A program made the position numbers and the translations under genes. This document shows positions 9,783 through 19,193 of a stretch of DNA of 23,135 bases, piece by piece (positions within the stretch are counted from its first letter, which is position 1; every line of letters starts with the position of its first letter). Where the stretch lies: positions 386,748 through 409,882 of the forward strand of contig MNCI01028260.1 in assembly GCA_015680685.1 (NCBI GenBank), written 5' to 3'. A model generated the notes under the pieces. It was not told where the DNA came from and searched no databases. It saw only the letters and a program-made list of their open reading frames with translations. This DNA comes from Gnetum montanum. Lineage: Eukaryota > Streptophyta > Gnetopsida > Gnetales > Gnetaceae.

Positions 9783-10370
9783 GTTTTAGAAAATAAAAGC
9801 GGCAAGACAAGGCTGCTGCAACATGTTTATGGCTCAATGAAGTCAAATTTTGAGGTATCCATTTGGCTTTCAGTTTCCCAGACTTATACTATACAACAAT
9901 TGCAGTTTGATGTCCTCGCAAGCATAACCCAAGCAGAGAAGAAATTCAAGAGTTTAGAGAAAGAAAGGTCCATGATGCCTTGGTAATAGTAAGAAATGTT
10001 TGATAGTGCTTGATGACGTATGGGACCTCACCCAGAAAGAAAGGAAGATTACCTAAATGTGTGGTATAAGCTCAAGGGAGCCAGGTTCCCTGAAAATCCC
10101 TTTGGCAAAATACTGGTTTCTACAAGAGATGAATTAGTAGCTTCCCAGCTGCAAGCTCAAATTTACCAAATGCCTTTTACTCTCAGACGAGGAAAGCCAA
10201 TAGCTTTTCATGAAACAAGTTAGATGTGCTTAATATTCTGTGGATCATGCTTATATTAGGAAGGTTTTAAAGTGATGTAGGGGCTTGCCCTTGGCCATTG
10301 TCGCTATTGTGGGAATATTAAAGCATCAGCATCCTCGTGATTGGCCTCCTGCAGCCTCCTCAGGGATGGC
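9783..10370 (+). pseudogene. NLR resistance-gene fragment, NB-ARC domain, broken
   Basis: The domain's motifs appear in the correct order but in two frames. First is a degenerate P-loop, SGKTRLLQHVYG (9798 on, frame 3); next the RNBS-A-like SIWLSVSQTYTIQQL (about 9855-9900). Two stops follow near 9985. Then kinase 2, KKCLIVLDDVWD (about 9991-10026, frame 1); then, back in frame 3, the RNBS-B block GKILVSTRDELVA (about 10105-10145); and finally GLPLAIVAI (10282 on, frame 1). Spacing between motifs is as in real NLRs. The fragment is about 195 codons; no N-terminal CC, TIR or RPW8 domain, MHD motif or LRR could be recognised around it. NLRs are intracellular pathogen sensors that bind ATP through this domain. 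This copy is dead: stops, at least three frame changes, and loss of the first P-loop glycines. Confidence 0.85.
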
Positions 10371-11620
10371 TTCTACTGGTTTTTGATTCAGAGCTTTTCA
10401 TGTTGCACCACCAGAAAAAGAAGAAGTAAAAAACTCAGCGCCGCACCCTGACCCCCAGGCAATTTCATTTTCCAAAAACCCTTGGTTAGGTGCTCACACT
10501 GATCTCGCAGAAACAGATGTTTCAAACACATTCGAATCTGGTTAAAGTAGTGTGATATGGTATGTCTATTGAAGTGATGTTTAATAGAAACCAGCTCGTG
10601 AGGAATGTGGTTCATTAAAGCCTCAATCCCCGAGGGGCTAGCGTTCGTCAGCTTTTGTGAACGTGATGCTGAAGAAGACGGTGGCAGTAGATTTGTATCG
10701 GCCACTAAGGCAATACATCGTGCTTCACTACTCAGAGCAGAAGTGATGATTTGCAGGCTGTGAAGCAGATGAGCAGCAAGGTTGAGAAGGGAGCCTCTTC
10801 AGAGTCGCCTATCGCACGCTCTGTGTCATGGAAACATGGTTTTCGATTTTCGCAGAGAAGGAGCACATCCACACCTTAACATTCACGTGGCATGATGCCT
10901 TCAATCCATGAAAGTAGGCCTCTCAGTAGAACATTCATCTTGAGAAGGTCGTGATCGTTTTTAACTTGGGGCACTCTTAGAAATGGCACTGGTGTGTAGA
11001 CCTGCGGTGATGGCAGTCGCTTTGTGGGCCAGTTTAAGACAGGTGAACAATTGCAGTCTTCCAAGAATAATGCGGAGATCATGAACCAAATATATGATGA
11101 CGATGACAGAAACCGCTGGAACAGGAACAACCAGCAGAATCAGTGTGGCCAACTAAATGGGTAATAAAGGCAAAAACAGCATTGCAACTGCGGTGACCAT
11201 TTCATGGGAACGTTGGCTCCATGCCCATGCCAACTCCTGCAGTTGCGGTTTCAACAGAGCTATTGCTGGAGACAGAGATGGTACTTCACGGCCACTGCAG
11301 ATGACGACGATTACGCTGGTGGCAGTTCATGGCCATTACAGCCCTTGAAAGACGGATACTACTGAATCTTTGATTGCAAAAGCATTGAAAAGGAATTTCT
11401 CGATTTTACAAAAACATATCTCTTTTGCACCGGACATGATTAAAATATTAACCAAGTGCCAAAAACTCTAGTCAAGATTGAGCCTTGCACAAGATGACAA
11501 AGCCAGAGCATCTATCATCTTAGATTTAGCCAAAATTGAACTTGTTATTACAAGTAGTTCTTTTTGTTTTTTATGCATTTTTTTGGAAGCCTATGGAATT
11601 CTTTTCTACTACTTTGTCAA

Positions 11621-11621
<1 letters not shown>
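10371..11621 (+). other. Unassigned stretch downstream of the NLR fragment
   Basis: Base composition is more balanced than in the flanking repeats, and codon-like texture persists in places. On the plus strand at 11080-11150 there is a D/N/Q-rich reading (IYDDDDRNRWNRNNQQ). On the minus strand 10388-10705 is open for 105 codons. I recognise no family on either strand. It may hold the eroded remainder of the NLR gene (ARC2, LRR), but I could not find the MHD motif or leucine repeats. Confidence 0.3.

Positions 11622-11649
<28 letters not shown>
11622..11649. repeat. AT microsatellite
   Basis: Uninterrupted TA dinucleotides (about 10 units), with AAATATAAA at the left edge. Confidence 0.85.
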
Positions 11650-11651
<2 letters not shown>

Positions 11652-12144
11652 TACCATTTATAAAAGGGGAATTTGTGCAACAATTGTTCAAAGTCCCATG
11701 TGAATTGAACACTTGTCAATTGAAATGGTGGTTATAACCACCACCAAGGCCACTTGTCAACTATAACCTTTTTATCTCCATGGTGACCACTTGGTGACTG
11801 ACAGGTCACTTGTCAATTGCATGGGACACTTGTTAATTGCAACCTTTTTATCTCCATGGTAACCACTTGGCAATTAAATGAGGCCACTTGGCAACTGAAT
11901 GAAGACACTTGGCAACTGAATGAAGACACTTGGCAACTGAATAGGACACTTGTCACCCGCAGCTTTTTTATCTCTATGGTGGTTATAACCACCCAAGATA
12001 TTTTGTAACTTACCTACCTACCTTTTGAACCTTATAAAAAGGCTTCAGGGGTAAGAAGAGGAAAGGACAAGAGGATTGATATCACACTTTGGAAGACTAC
12101 TAGCTAGCACTTGGGCTCTCACTTGGAGACACACTTTGAGTCTT
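11650..12144 (+). mobile_element. LTR-like U3 region with TATA box, cut by assembly gap
   Basis: A repeat-rich block is followed by CTTATAAAAAGGC (TATA at 12033-12040) and a purine-rich stretch (GTAAGAAGAGGAAAGGACAAGAGG) before the gap. This order, repeats then TATA then leader, is typical of an LTR promoter. The left end is unclear. The body would lie under the N run, and its U5 side may be 12902-13337. Confidence 0.5.
11711..11985 (+). repeat. CACTTGGCAACTGAATGAAGA tandem repeat
   Basis: Roughly ten copies starting CACTTGKCAA. The central three (11884-11945) are near-identical 21-mers. Outer copies carry an inserted TTTTTATCTCCATGGTRAC or GTGGTTATAACCACC module; the latter is itself palindromic. 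The array sits just upstream of the TATA box at 12033, so it may be U3 promoter sequence. Confidence 0.8.
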
Positions 12145-12901
12145 NNNNNNNNNNNNNNNNNNNNNNNNNNNNNNNNNNNNNNNNNNNNNNNNNNNNNNNN
12201 NNNNNNNNNNNNNNNNNNNNNNNNNNNNNNNNNNNNNNNNNNNNNNNNNNNNNNNNNNNNNNNNNNNNNNNNNNNNNNNNNNNNNNNNNNNNNNNNNNNN
12301 NNNNNNNNNNNNNNNNNNNNNNNNNNNNNNNNNNNNNNNNNNNNNNNNNNNNNNNNNNNNNNNNNNNNNNNNNNNNNNNNNNNNNNNNNNNNNNNNNNNN
12401 NNNNNNNNNNNNNNNNNNNNNNNNNNNNNNNNNNNNNNNNNNNNNNNNNNNNNNNNNNNNNNNNNNNNNNNNNNNNNNNNNNNNNNNNNNNNNNNNNNNN
12501 NNNNNNNNNNNNNNNNNNNNNNNNNNNNNNNNNNNNNNNNNNNNNNNNNNNNNNNNNNNNNNNNNNNNNNNNNNNNNNNNNNNNNNNNNNNNNNNNNNNN
12601 NNNNNNNNNNNNNNNNNNNNNNNNNNNNNNNNNNNNNNNNNNNNNNNNNNNNNNNNNNNNNNNNNNNNNNNNNNNNNNNNNNNNNNNNNNNNNNNNNNNN
12701 NNNNNNNNNNNNNNNNNNNNNNNNNNNNNNNNNNNNNNNNNNNNNNNNNNNNNNNNNNNNNNNNNNNNNNNNNNNNNNNNNNNNNNNNNNNNNNNNNNNN
12801 NNNNNNNNNNNNNNNNNNNNNNNNNNNNNNNNNNNNNNNNNNNNNNNNNNNNNNNNNNNNNNNNNNNNNNNNNNNNNNNNNNNNNNNNNNNNNNNNNNNN
12901 N
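12145..12901. other. Assembly gap (757 N)
   Basis: A run of N. Any open frame through it is meaningless. The gap lies in an LTR-like region with tandem repeats, a common cause of assembly failure. Confidence 0.99.
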
Positions 12902-13400
12902 ATTGAATTTGGGATAGCTTTATTGCGAAGTGTTTACTCGTGTCATTTTACCTTGTTTAAACATCTGAGGTCTACACAAATCTACTTTCTTTTTTGTCTA
13001 TTTCCATTGAATCTTGCTCTATTTCTAGTGTTCTTGTGGAACTATCTCTTTATTTGGGGAAAATTAGAAGTAGATTCGCAGAGTTGTGCTTAAATGTCTT
13101 TGCAAAATTTTATTTGTTATAAGTAGGTATTATAAGGACTACGTAGACTAGGCAATTGAACAAAATAGGAACTCTCAACAACTCACAGTACTTGGCAAAG
13201 TTGGCTGAATCTCTTATTGATAAGTCATTTGTAGTTTACACACAACGCAATCATTTCATTTTTCACAACCGCACACCACAACAGCACACACACATACTCA
13301 CATTAACTACTGAGTCTATTTGGAGGTATCTGGGCCTTGGTGTTGCCAGAGACTAGTAAGCACCTAAATCCTGTTCGAGGACACTCATTGGTGGTGGTGT
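12902..13400 (+). mobile_element. LTR U5/leader-like segment after the gap
   Basis: T-rich, non-coding sequence that could be the 3' part of the LTR begun at 11.65 kb. At 13338-13353 TTGGTGTTGCCAGAGAC resembles the tRNA-Asp type primer site of Athila/Tat elements (TTGGCGCCGTTGCCGGGGA) with CpG sites decayed and two bases missing. No clear CA terminus precedes it, so the match is only suggestive. Confidence 0.35.
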
Positions 13401-14251
13401 CCCAAACGATTACTAACACATGGCAGCCATGACCATTGTAGAACATTGCCAACTTTCACCCCCGTGTTTTTCCATCAAACCCTATGCACCAGCCAAACCC
13501 CCTACCTCACACATAAGTCTACAGCTTCTCCTCCCCATAGCCATGCCAGCCACTACAATAGCCATGGTGGTAGCCAAAAGTTCACACCTCGCCCATTCAA
13601 ACCCTTCAAACGATAAAACCCCTTGCACGAACACACACTCACGGCCATGGTGGCCCACAACAGCCATAGTGGCAGCATCCCCTACCAAGGTAGGGTGCTG
13701 CCAATAAGTCAAAGCCCAGTGCCAAGCAAGCCCAATGCCAAGCCCTAAGTGCCTATGTCCAAAAAGCCAAAAAATGTAGAAAAATGAAAAGGGGGTAGAG
13801 CATAGTTGGGGTACTTGGTAGATGGTGGCACCCTCCACTCCTCCACACATGCCCATGGTAGGCATCCAAGGATTCATTTTTCCTTATCCATGTTGACTAG
13901 GCCAAGGTGCTGACATCCACTTCAATGTGACATTCTGGCAACTATGCTCTTGCAATCGCATTATGCTCTACAAAATTCATTTTTACCTTTTGACAATGAC
14001 AAATTTACCAAGGGTAAAATGTGCTTTTATACCCCTAGGGACCACTTAAATTTTTACCTACTTGGGATTATGCTCAATAGTGTAGAGTGTAGTTAGGTGT
14101 GAGCATAGTCACCATAGTTAGAATTTTTTTTGATTTTTTTGGTTGTCTTTGGACTTAAGAAAAATTTTGGATTTTTCTTGTTGCCTAGTTGACACCCAAG
14201 CTAGTTTTACTTTTCCAATGCACTAAGCCTTGCTCCAATGATGCACTAAGT
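13400..14251 (+). other. Non-coding spacer with an LTR2-like piece
   Basis: Open frames on both strands at 13420-13877 overlap and have compositional bias (Pro/Thr/Ala on one strand, Gly/Val on the other), so I do not call a gene. At about 13975-14130 the order ACCCCTA, TTATGCTCAA, GTGTAGTTAG, GCATAGTC parallels 20770-20850 in the LTR of element 2, so a diverged piece of that LTR is probably present. Confidence 0.35.
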
Positions 14252-14412
14252 GCACAAAACCATCTGCTACGACATGAAATTAGCATTTCACCATCTGCTA
14301 CGATGTTAAACTAGCATCCAACAATCTATCAAGACCTTAAACTAGTGTTTCATGGTCCACTAAGACCTTAAATTGGCAACCCCATGGCTTGTAGAGGCCT
14401 AAAACTAGCCCA
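14252..14412 (+). repeat. Minisatellite B2, TAAACTAGCA type
   Basis: Five diverged copies of about 30 bp, such as CCATCTGCTACGATGTTAAA followed by CTAGCA, ending in GAGGCCTAAAACTAGCC. The first copies resemble the array at 18075-18490 and the last resembles the one at 4500-4755. Confidence 0.7.
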
Positions 14413-14520
14413 CGCATCCCTTGCTTTTAAAATCACACTTACATAATTAGACAAAATTCTATCGCATTGTTTTCTTTAACTATGCATATTACTCCCATTA
14501 CGACAAGTGCGACTTGACAT

Positions 14521-14540
14521 TTTTTTGGTTATTTTTGTAG
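14521..14540 (+). other. Predicted splice acceptor before the RT frame
   Basis: TTTTTTGGTTATTTTTGTAG followed by GATTATTGC. The RT frame's first ATG (14562) comes 22 bases later. This is the expected 3' end of the pro-RT intron described for Ogre-type elements. The acceptors at 1458 and 19193 have the same T-rich tract and GAT start. Confidence 0.5.
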
Positions 14541-14561
14541 GATTATTGCAAAATTCACAAC

Positions 14562-16250
14562 ATGGCTACGTACGAGCATCTTCATGCACCTATAGTCATC
14601 ATTGGGCCACATGGTGATCTAACGTGATGTCTTAACATGGAATGCCTAAATCTCGAGCCTATAACCTATGATAAATACATAACATCTATAGAGGCACTAC
14701 TAGATTGGCCAGACCATCTAGTTAGGGCTCTAGATCTAGAGGTAGGTGATGTCACTAAGGATCCGCTTGTTGAAATCCCTGTAGCAACATCTAGTGGCAA
14801 GGCGAAAACATTGAAACTTAATTCTTTGTTAGAGCCTCAACATGCCCAAAACATCACGAAAGTACTAAACGAAAACATTAAGGCATTTGCATGGTTTTAC
14901 AAAGACATGCCATGCCTAGATCCTTGCATAGTATAATACAACATAATCCTCAAGCCCAGTATGAAACCAGTCAAGTAGAAAGCCCACAAGGTTAGGCCTA
15001 AGGTGGCATTGGTAGTCCATGATGAAATCACCAAACTCTACAAATTTGGTTTCATCTGAGCAGTTGACTATGTAGATTGGGTCTCTAATATCATGGTTGT
15101 ACTCAAGAAATATAGAAGTATACGCATTTGCATAAAATTTTAAGACCTCAACAAGGTGACCATCAAAGATGACTTCTTATTGTCTAGTATTGATCAATTG
15201 GTTGATACTACGGTTGGCCATGCCTTGTTGTCCTTCATGGATGGGTTTTCCTGTTACAACTAGATTTGGATCAACCCAAAGCACCAGTTCAGTACTACCT
15301 TCATGATCCCTTGGGGTACATTTTGCTACACCATGATGTCCTTCAGACTTAAGAATGTAGGAGCAAGTTATCAATGAGCCATGACATGCATTTTTAGCAA
15401 TTACTTATTAGGGTTTCTCAATGATTACATTGATGATATAGTGGTGAAGTCCAAAGCATCACACAACCATGCAGGCAACTTAGGCCTTGTGCTTAAACAT
15501 TGCCTCAAACACAAACTTAGGCTAAATCCTAAGAAATGTATCTTTGGCATCAAGAAGGGTTGCATGCTGGGTTTCGTAGTATCCAAAGTAGGCATATACA
15601 TAGACCTCGATAAGGTTAAGGCCATTATCAACTTAGCACCATCGGCCAACCTTAAGCAGCTATGAGGGTTACAAGGCAGATTGCAATTCATATGATGGTT
15701 TATTGCACAGTTGACCAACAAGTTGTAACTAATGCAACATTTGCTCAAAAAGGGAGTCCACTTTGAATGGATAGCTTAATGCCAAGAGGCATTTGACAAC
15801 CTTAAACAGGAGTTGGCTCAACTTTCAATGGTCTACCCTCTGCCAGGAGATAAACCATTCTACATCTACCTTGCTACCTTAGGTGCATCCCATGCTTCTT
15901 TGCTTTGTTAAAAGTAAGATGATGGTACAGAGGTCCTCATATACTACCTAAGACATGCATTAGTTACCTATGAAGCAAAGTACAATGATGTGAAAAAGAC
16001 TTGCCTCGCCTTAATCTTTGTACTTAAGAAGTGGAGGCATTATCTTTTCTACAGCCAAGTAAACATCATCTGCAAAAGCAATGTACTCTAAGCACTTACA
16101 ACAAATATCTATGAGAGCAGTCACATAGCATACTGAAAGGAAATAATCATAGATTTTGACCTACATTACATTGCATAAGCATCAACAAAAGATCAATTAA
16201 TAATCATACAACTTATGGCTTTCCCAATTGATGACCAAGCAACGATAAAT
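14562..16250 (+). pseudogene. Ty3/gypsy reverse transcriptase and first RNase H (element 2), broken
   Basis: Frame 3 from ATG 14562 (MATYEHLH) can be read for more than 550 codons with stops but no frameshift. RT landmarks are WFYKDMPCLDP (about 14895), DYVDWVSN, IDQLVDTTVGHALLSFMDGF (Asp of motif A at 15240), the YIDD catalytic box at 15426-15437, and NPKKCIFGIKKGCMLGFVVS. The RNase H part follows (FYIYLATLGASHASLL, then TYEAKYNDVKKTCLAL and LKKWRHYLF), the gypsy-type tethered RNase H. About 17 stops interrupt it, nearly all at places where relatives have Gln, Arg or Trp. The motif A neighbour is SCY instead of the usual SGY. Without the stops this would copy the element RNA into DNA. Confidence 0.92.
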
Positions 16251-16259
16251 CTATAATTT

Positions 16260-16700
16260 CTGGATGAGCATGTCACTAGCATAAACCAAGTGCTTAACAA
16301 CTTTGAGGCACTCTTGCACTTTGATGGCACTTCAACCTCTCAAGGGGGTAGTTCCAATAGTGTAATCACCTTCACGTCTAGGAAGATCCAACCCTTCATG
16401 TACCATTTTACATTTCCATGCACTAACAACATGGCAGAGTGCAAAGGTCTCCTCTAGAGTATCTTAGTAACTCATGACCTAGGGATATAAAACCTAGTAA
16501 TTCAAGGTGATTCACAATTGGTTGTCAACTAAGTTATAGAGGTTTATGCTTGTAAAGCCCAATACTTGAAGCCTTATTGTGACTTGGTGAAGCACTTGCT
16601 CAAGCAACTTGCAACTGCTAATGTTTAGCATATCCCCCACAATGAAAACTTCATTTGTTGATGCATTAGCTACATTAGCCTTAAGCATTGCACTTGAAAT
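16260..16700 (+). pseudogene. Second, archaeal-type RNase H (element 2), broken
   Basis: A second RNase H follows the first: LHFDGTSTSQGG (Asp at 16323), NNMAECKGLL (Glu at 16437), IQGDSQLVVN (Asp at 16509), then a frame change near 16645 and VDALATLALS in frame 1 (last Asp). The four acidic positions are all present. A dual RNase H marks the Tat lineage of plant Ty3/gypsy elements (Ogre, Retand, Grande), which places element 2. The change from frame 3 to frame 1 is the only frameshift I could see in the 3.5-kb pol region. Confidence 0.85.
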
Positions 16701-16849
16701 GTTTTGCACATTTCCCATCACGGTGGTAGATTTCATTGTGCCTATCACACAAACAATTAACATTGCATCCATAGCTATAGTAAGCACAACCCACGCAGTA
16801 CAGTGGTACAATGACATCAAGTCATACCTTCTACAGGGTGAACCTTTGT

Positions 16850-18042
16850 AGCATCTGACCACTACCCAAAAGGATGCAGTGTTCAAGTGATCATGGTAGT
16901 ACATCATCATGGGTGATGGCACTTTGTGCCACAAATCCTATGATGGCATACTGCTAACATGCGTTAGCAATAAAAAAGTGTAGACAATTGTTGAACATGG
17001 CCATGAGGGACTCTGTGGTGGCCACATAGCACCCAAGGCAATGGTAGCAAAGATTAGATGCTTAGGCTACTACTGGCCTTACTTGGAGCACGATTGTTTC
17101 TCCAAGGTCAAGATGTATGACATGTGTTAATGGCATGACAACTTAATGCACGTGCCACCTACCAAGCTGCACACAACATAGATCATGTGGCCATTCCAAT
17201 TTTGGGGGTTGGACATCATAGGACTTATAACACCTTTGTCCTCCACAGGGCATAGCTTCATTATAACTACCTTTGAGTATTTTACGAAGGGGGTTGAAGC
17301 TATTACCCTTAGGAGGACTACATCACAGCAGGTCTGCAAATTCATACTTGATAACATAGTGTTCCATTTTGGTTTACCCATGACCATAGTCATAGATAAT
17401 GGGCTATAGTTTAGTATTGTTGAGACCAAAGCCTTTTGTGAACACTTCAAAATCAAAAATTTCTTTTCATCGTCCTACTACCTGTAGGTGAATGGCTAAG
17501 AAGAGGCCACAAATAAGGTCATTGTGAATTTGGTAAAGAAGATGCTTAACCATAGCAAATGGTAATGGCATGAGCAGCTGATCTATGCACTCTGGGCCTA
17601 TCACACAACATGAAGAACTACAACAGGTAAGATGCCATACAACTTAGTTTACGAGTCTGAAGCAATCTTGCCTCTTGAATTGTAGGTTCCATGGCTTTGT
17701 GTAATCCTCTTAAGCTTCATTGATGAGATGCAAAATGATGAGCTACGAACTATAGACCTCAACTTGATAGAGGAGGAGTGCATGCAAATGCTTGGTCAAA
17801 TTGAGTGGTACCAATAAATGCAATAGTAGAAGCACCATCACAATCAGCATCAATGCTTGGTCAAAGAGGGGGACCTAGTGCTCAAGGCTGTTTGTGAACC
17901 CATAGATAAATTCTCAGCTGACTAGGAAGGACCTTTTTTGGTTGTCAAGGCTTACAGCAATAGAGCATTCAAGCTTGCTAAACATGATGGCAATGAATTT
18001 GCCAATTTGGTGAACCACTCGTAGTTGAAGTCATACTATGCA
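16850..18042 (+). pseudogene. Ty3/gypsy integrase (element 2), broken
   Basis: Frame 1. The zinc-binding domain shows EHGHEGLCGGH, GYYWPYLEHDCF and KMYDMC: the first Cys of the C-x2-C pair is Tyr (17116-17118). The catalytic triad is kept: Asp 17212 (WGLDIIG), Asp 17395 (VIDNG), Glu 17503, with 35 codons between the last two. The C-terminal part is aligned with element 1 (EEATNK, IEWYQ, DKFSAD, FKLAKHDGNEFANLVNH) and ends at TAG 18040-18042. At least a dozen stops break it. It diverges from element 1 mainly by transitions and by the added stops, so it is an older or more heavily methylated copy. Confidence 0.92.
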
Positions 18043-18074
18043 TAGCATGCATCACCTCATTAATGATAAAGCAA

Positions 18075-18490
18075 GGCAAGAAATAGTTTGCTATGACTAT
18101 AAACTAGCAAAGACAAGTTTTCTATGACTATAAACTAGCATAACAAGTCTGCTAGAATCAAAAACTTGCCCAACAAGTTCACTATCACTATAAACGAGCA
18201 CAACAAGTCTACTACGACTATAAACTGGCACAACACATCTGCTGTGATGCAAAACTAGCACAGAAAGTCCACTATGTCTATAAACTAGCACAAACCATCC
18301 TTGGGCCATGACATTGAAACTAGCACCCACAGCATTTGTTCACTATGACGCTAAACTGGCACAACTCATCCTTGGGTCATGATGTTAAATTAGCACAACA
18401 TCCACTATCTGCTATGATGTTAAACTAGCACACAATAGTCTACTAGGATATTAAACTAGCACATCATGGTCTACCATGACTTTAAACTGG
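18075..18490 (+). repeat. Minisatellite C, 30-bp units
   Basis: Thirteen or so copies: six near-exact 30-mers (18089-18270) of the form AGTCTACTACGACTATAAAC followed by TGGCACAACA, then longer units of 31-37 bp with TTGGGCCATGAC or TATGATGTTAAACTAGCAC. It occupies the same position after the integrase stop as minisatellite A in element 1. The minus strand is open at 18097-18330 and reads as a 10-residue repeat (LVYSHxxLV), parallel to the VYSHDPGLAVVS repeat of element 1. Confidence 0.85.
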
Positions 18491-19193
18491 GTTTGCAGTT
18501 CAACACACATAGTTTTGTAGATAAGTGAGCATAAATACTTCCAACTCTTTGTCATTTTCCCATACCTCGTGGACAGGGTAGGGCACTACAATTCCAAAAT
18601 AGAGTTCATGTCATCAAGAGAGGCGTCTGGGACATTTGCAGTGTTACCATCCCTTAGCATTTTGCTACTCCTCCGAAAATGTCCTTAGGCATTTTCCTAA
18701 CCTTTCAGAGCTATTACCATAGTTGCGAGTAATACCATTCCCAGGTCACATCGACAGCATTACCAGCCTTGGGTATTTCATTATTGGTTGGCTCCCTTAT
18801 CATCAACAATACCCGTTGGAGTATCAATAGTATTATGGCCTAGCCATTTTGCTACCATCCTTCCATCCTCACCATTGCCTAGGCTTGTGAGCATTTTTAG
18901 CATCCTAGCTCTTTACCATTATTTTGGCTTTCCAAGCTCTTGTCCTTGGTGTGGAGTCTCGAGCACCTACATTGCCATCACCCTTTACCATTTTGCTGGC
19001 CTCTCCAAGTGCTTGCCTCTAGTGTCACTATTAGAGCTTTTGCAGCTTTCTCGTTTTGGCACCTACACTAGTTCTTTAAGCTCTTGCAACTAGTCCACCT
19101 GTTGCAACATTTGTAGCACATTCGCATCTAGCAAATTGCTCTCATCTCACGTTGTGTGGTTATTTTCTTATTCTCTCTAAGTTGTGTTTTTAG
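18491..19193 (+). other. Pyrimidine-rich spacer ending in a splice-acceptor-like site
   Basis: C/T-rich sequence with scattered TACCATTTTGCT and GCATTTTYC words, no coding family. The open frame at 18788-19093 is Ser/Leu/Pro-rich by composition. It ends in TTCTCTCTAAGTTGTG, then TTTTTAG|GATAAAGCC (19193/19194), similar to the element 1 acceptor GAGTTATGTTTTTGCAG|GAT. I see no good donor after the integrase stop of this copy. Confidence 0.4.

Noticed and set aside
10388-10705. Minus-strand 105-codon open frame
   Set aside because: No recognisable domain; ends in a poly-Leu run produced by A/G-rich sequence on the other strand. Left as unassigned.
12076-12917. Two long open frames
   Set aside because: They consist almost wholly of the N gap.
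13420-13877. Overlapping open frames on both strands (95 and 131 codons)
   Set aside because: Biased composition on both strands, no known motifs, within LTR-like spacer.
18089-18270. CRISPR-like array of 30-bp units
   Set aside because: Units follow each other with no unique spacers, and the setting is a plant retrotransposon; it is a minisatellite.
18788-19093. 101-codon Ser/Leu/Pro-rich open frame
   Set aside because: C/T-rich composition on the coding strand explains it; no conserved motif and no equivalent in element 1.
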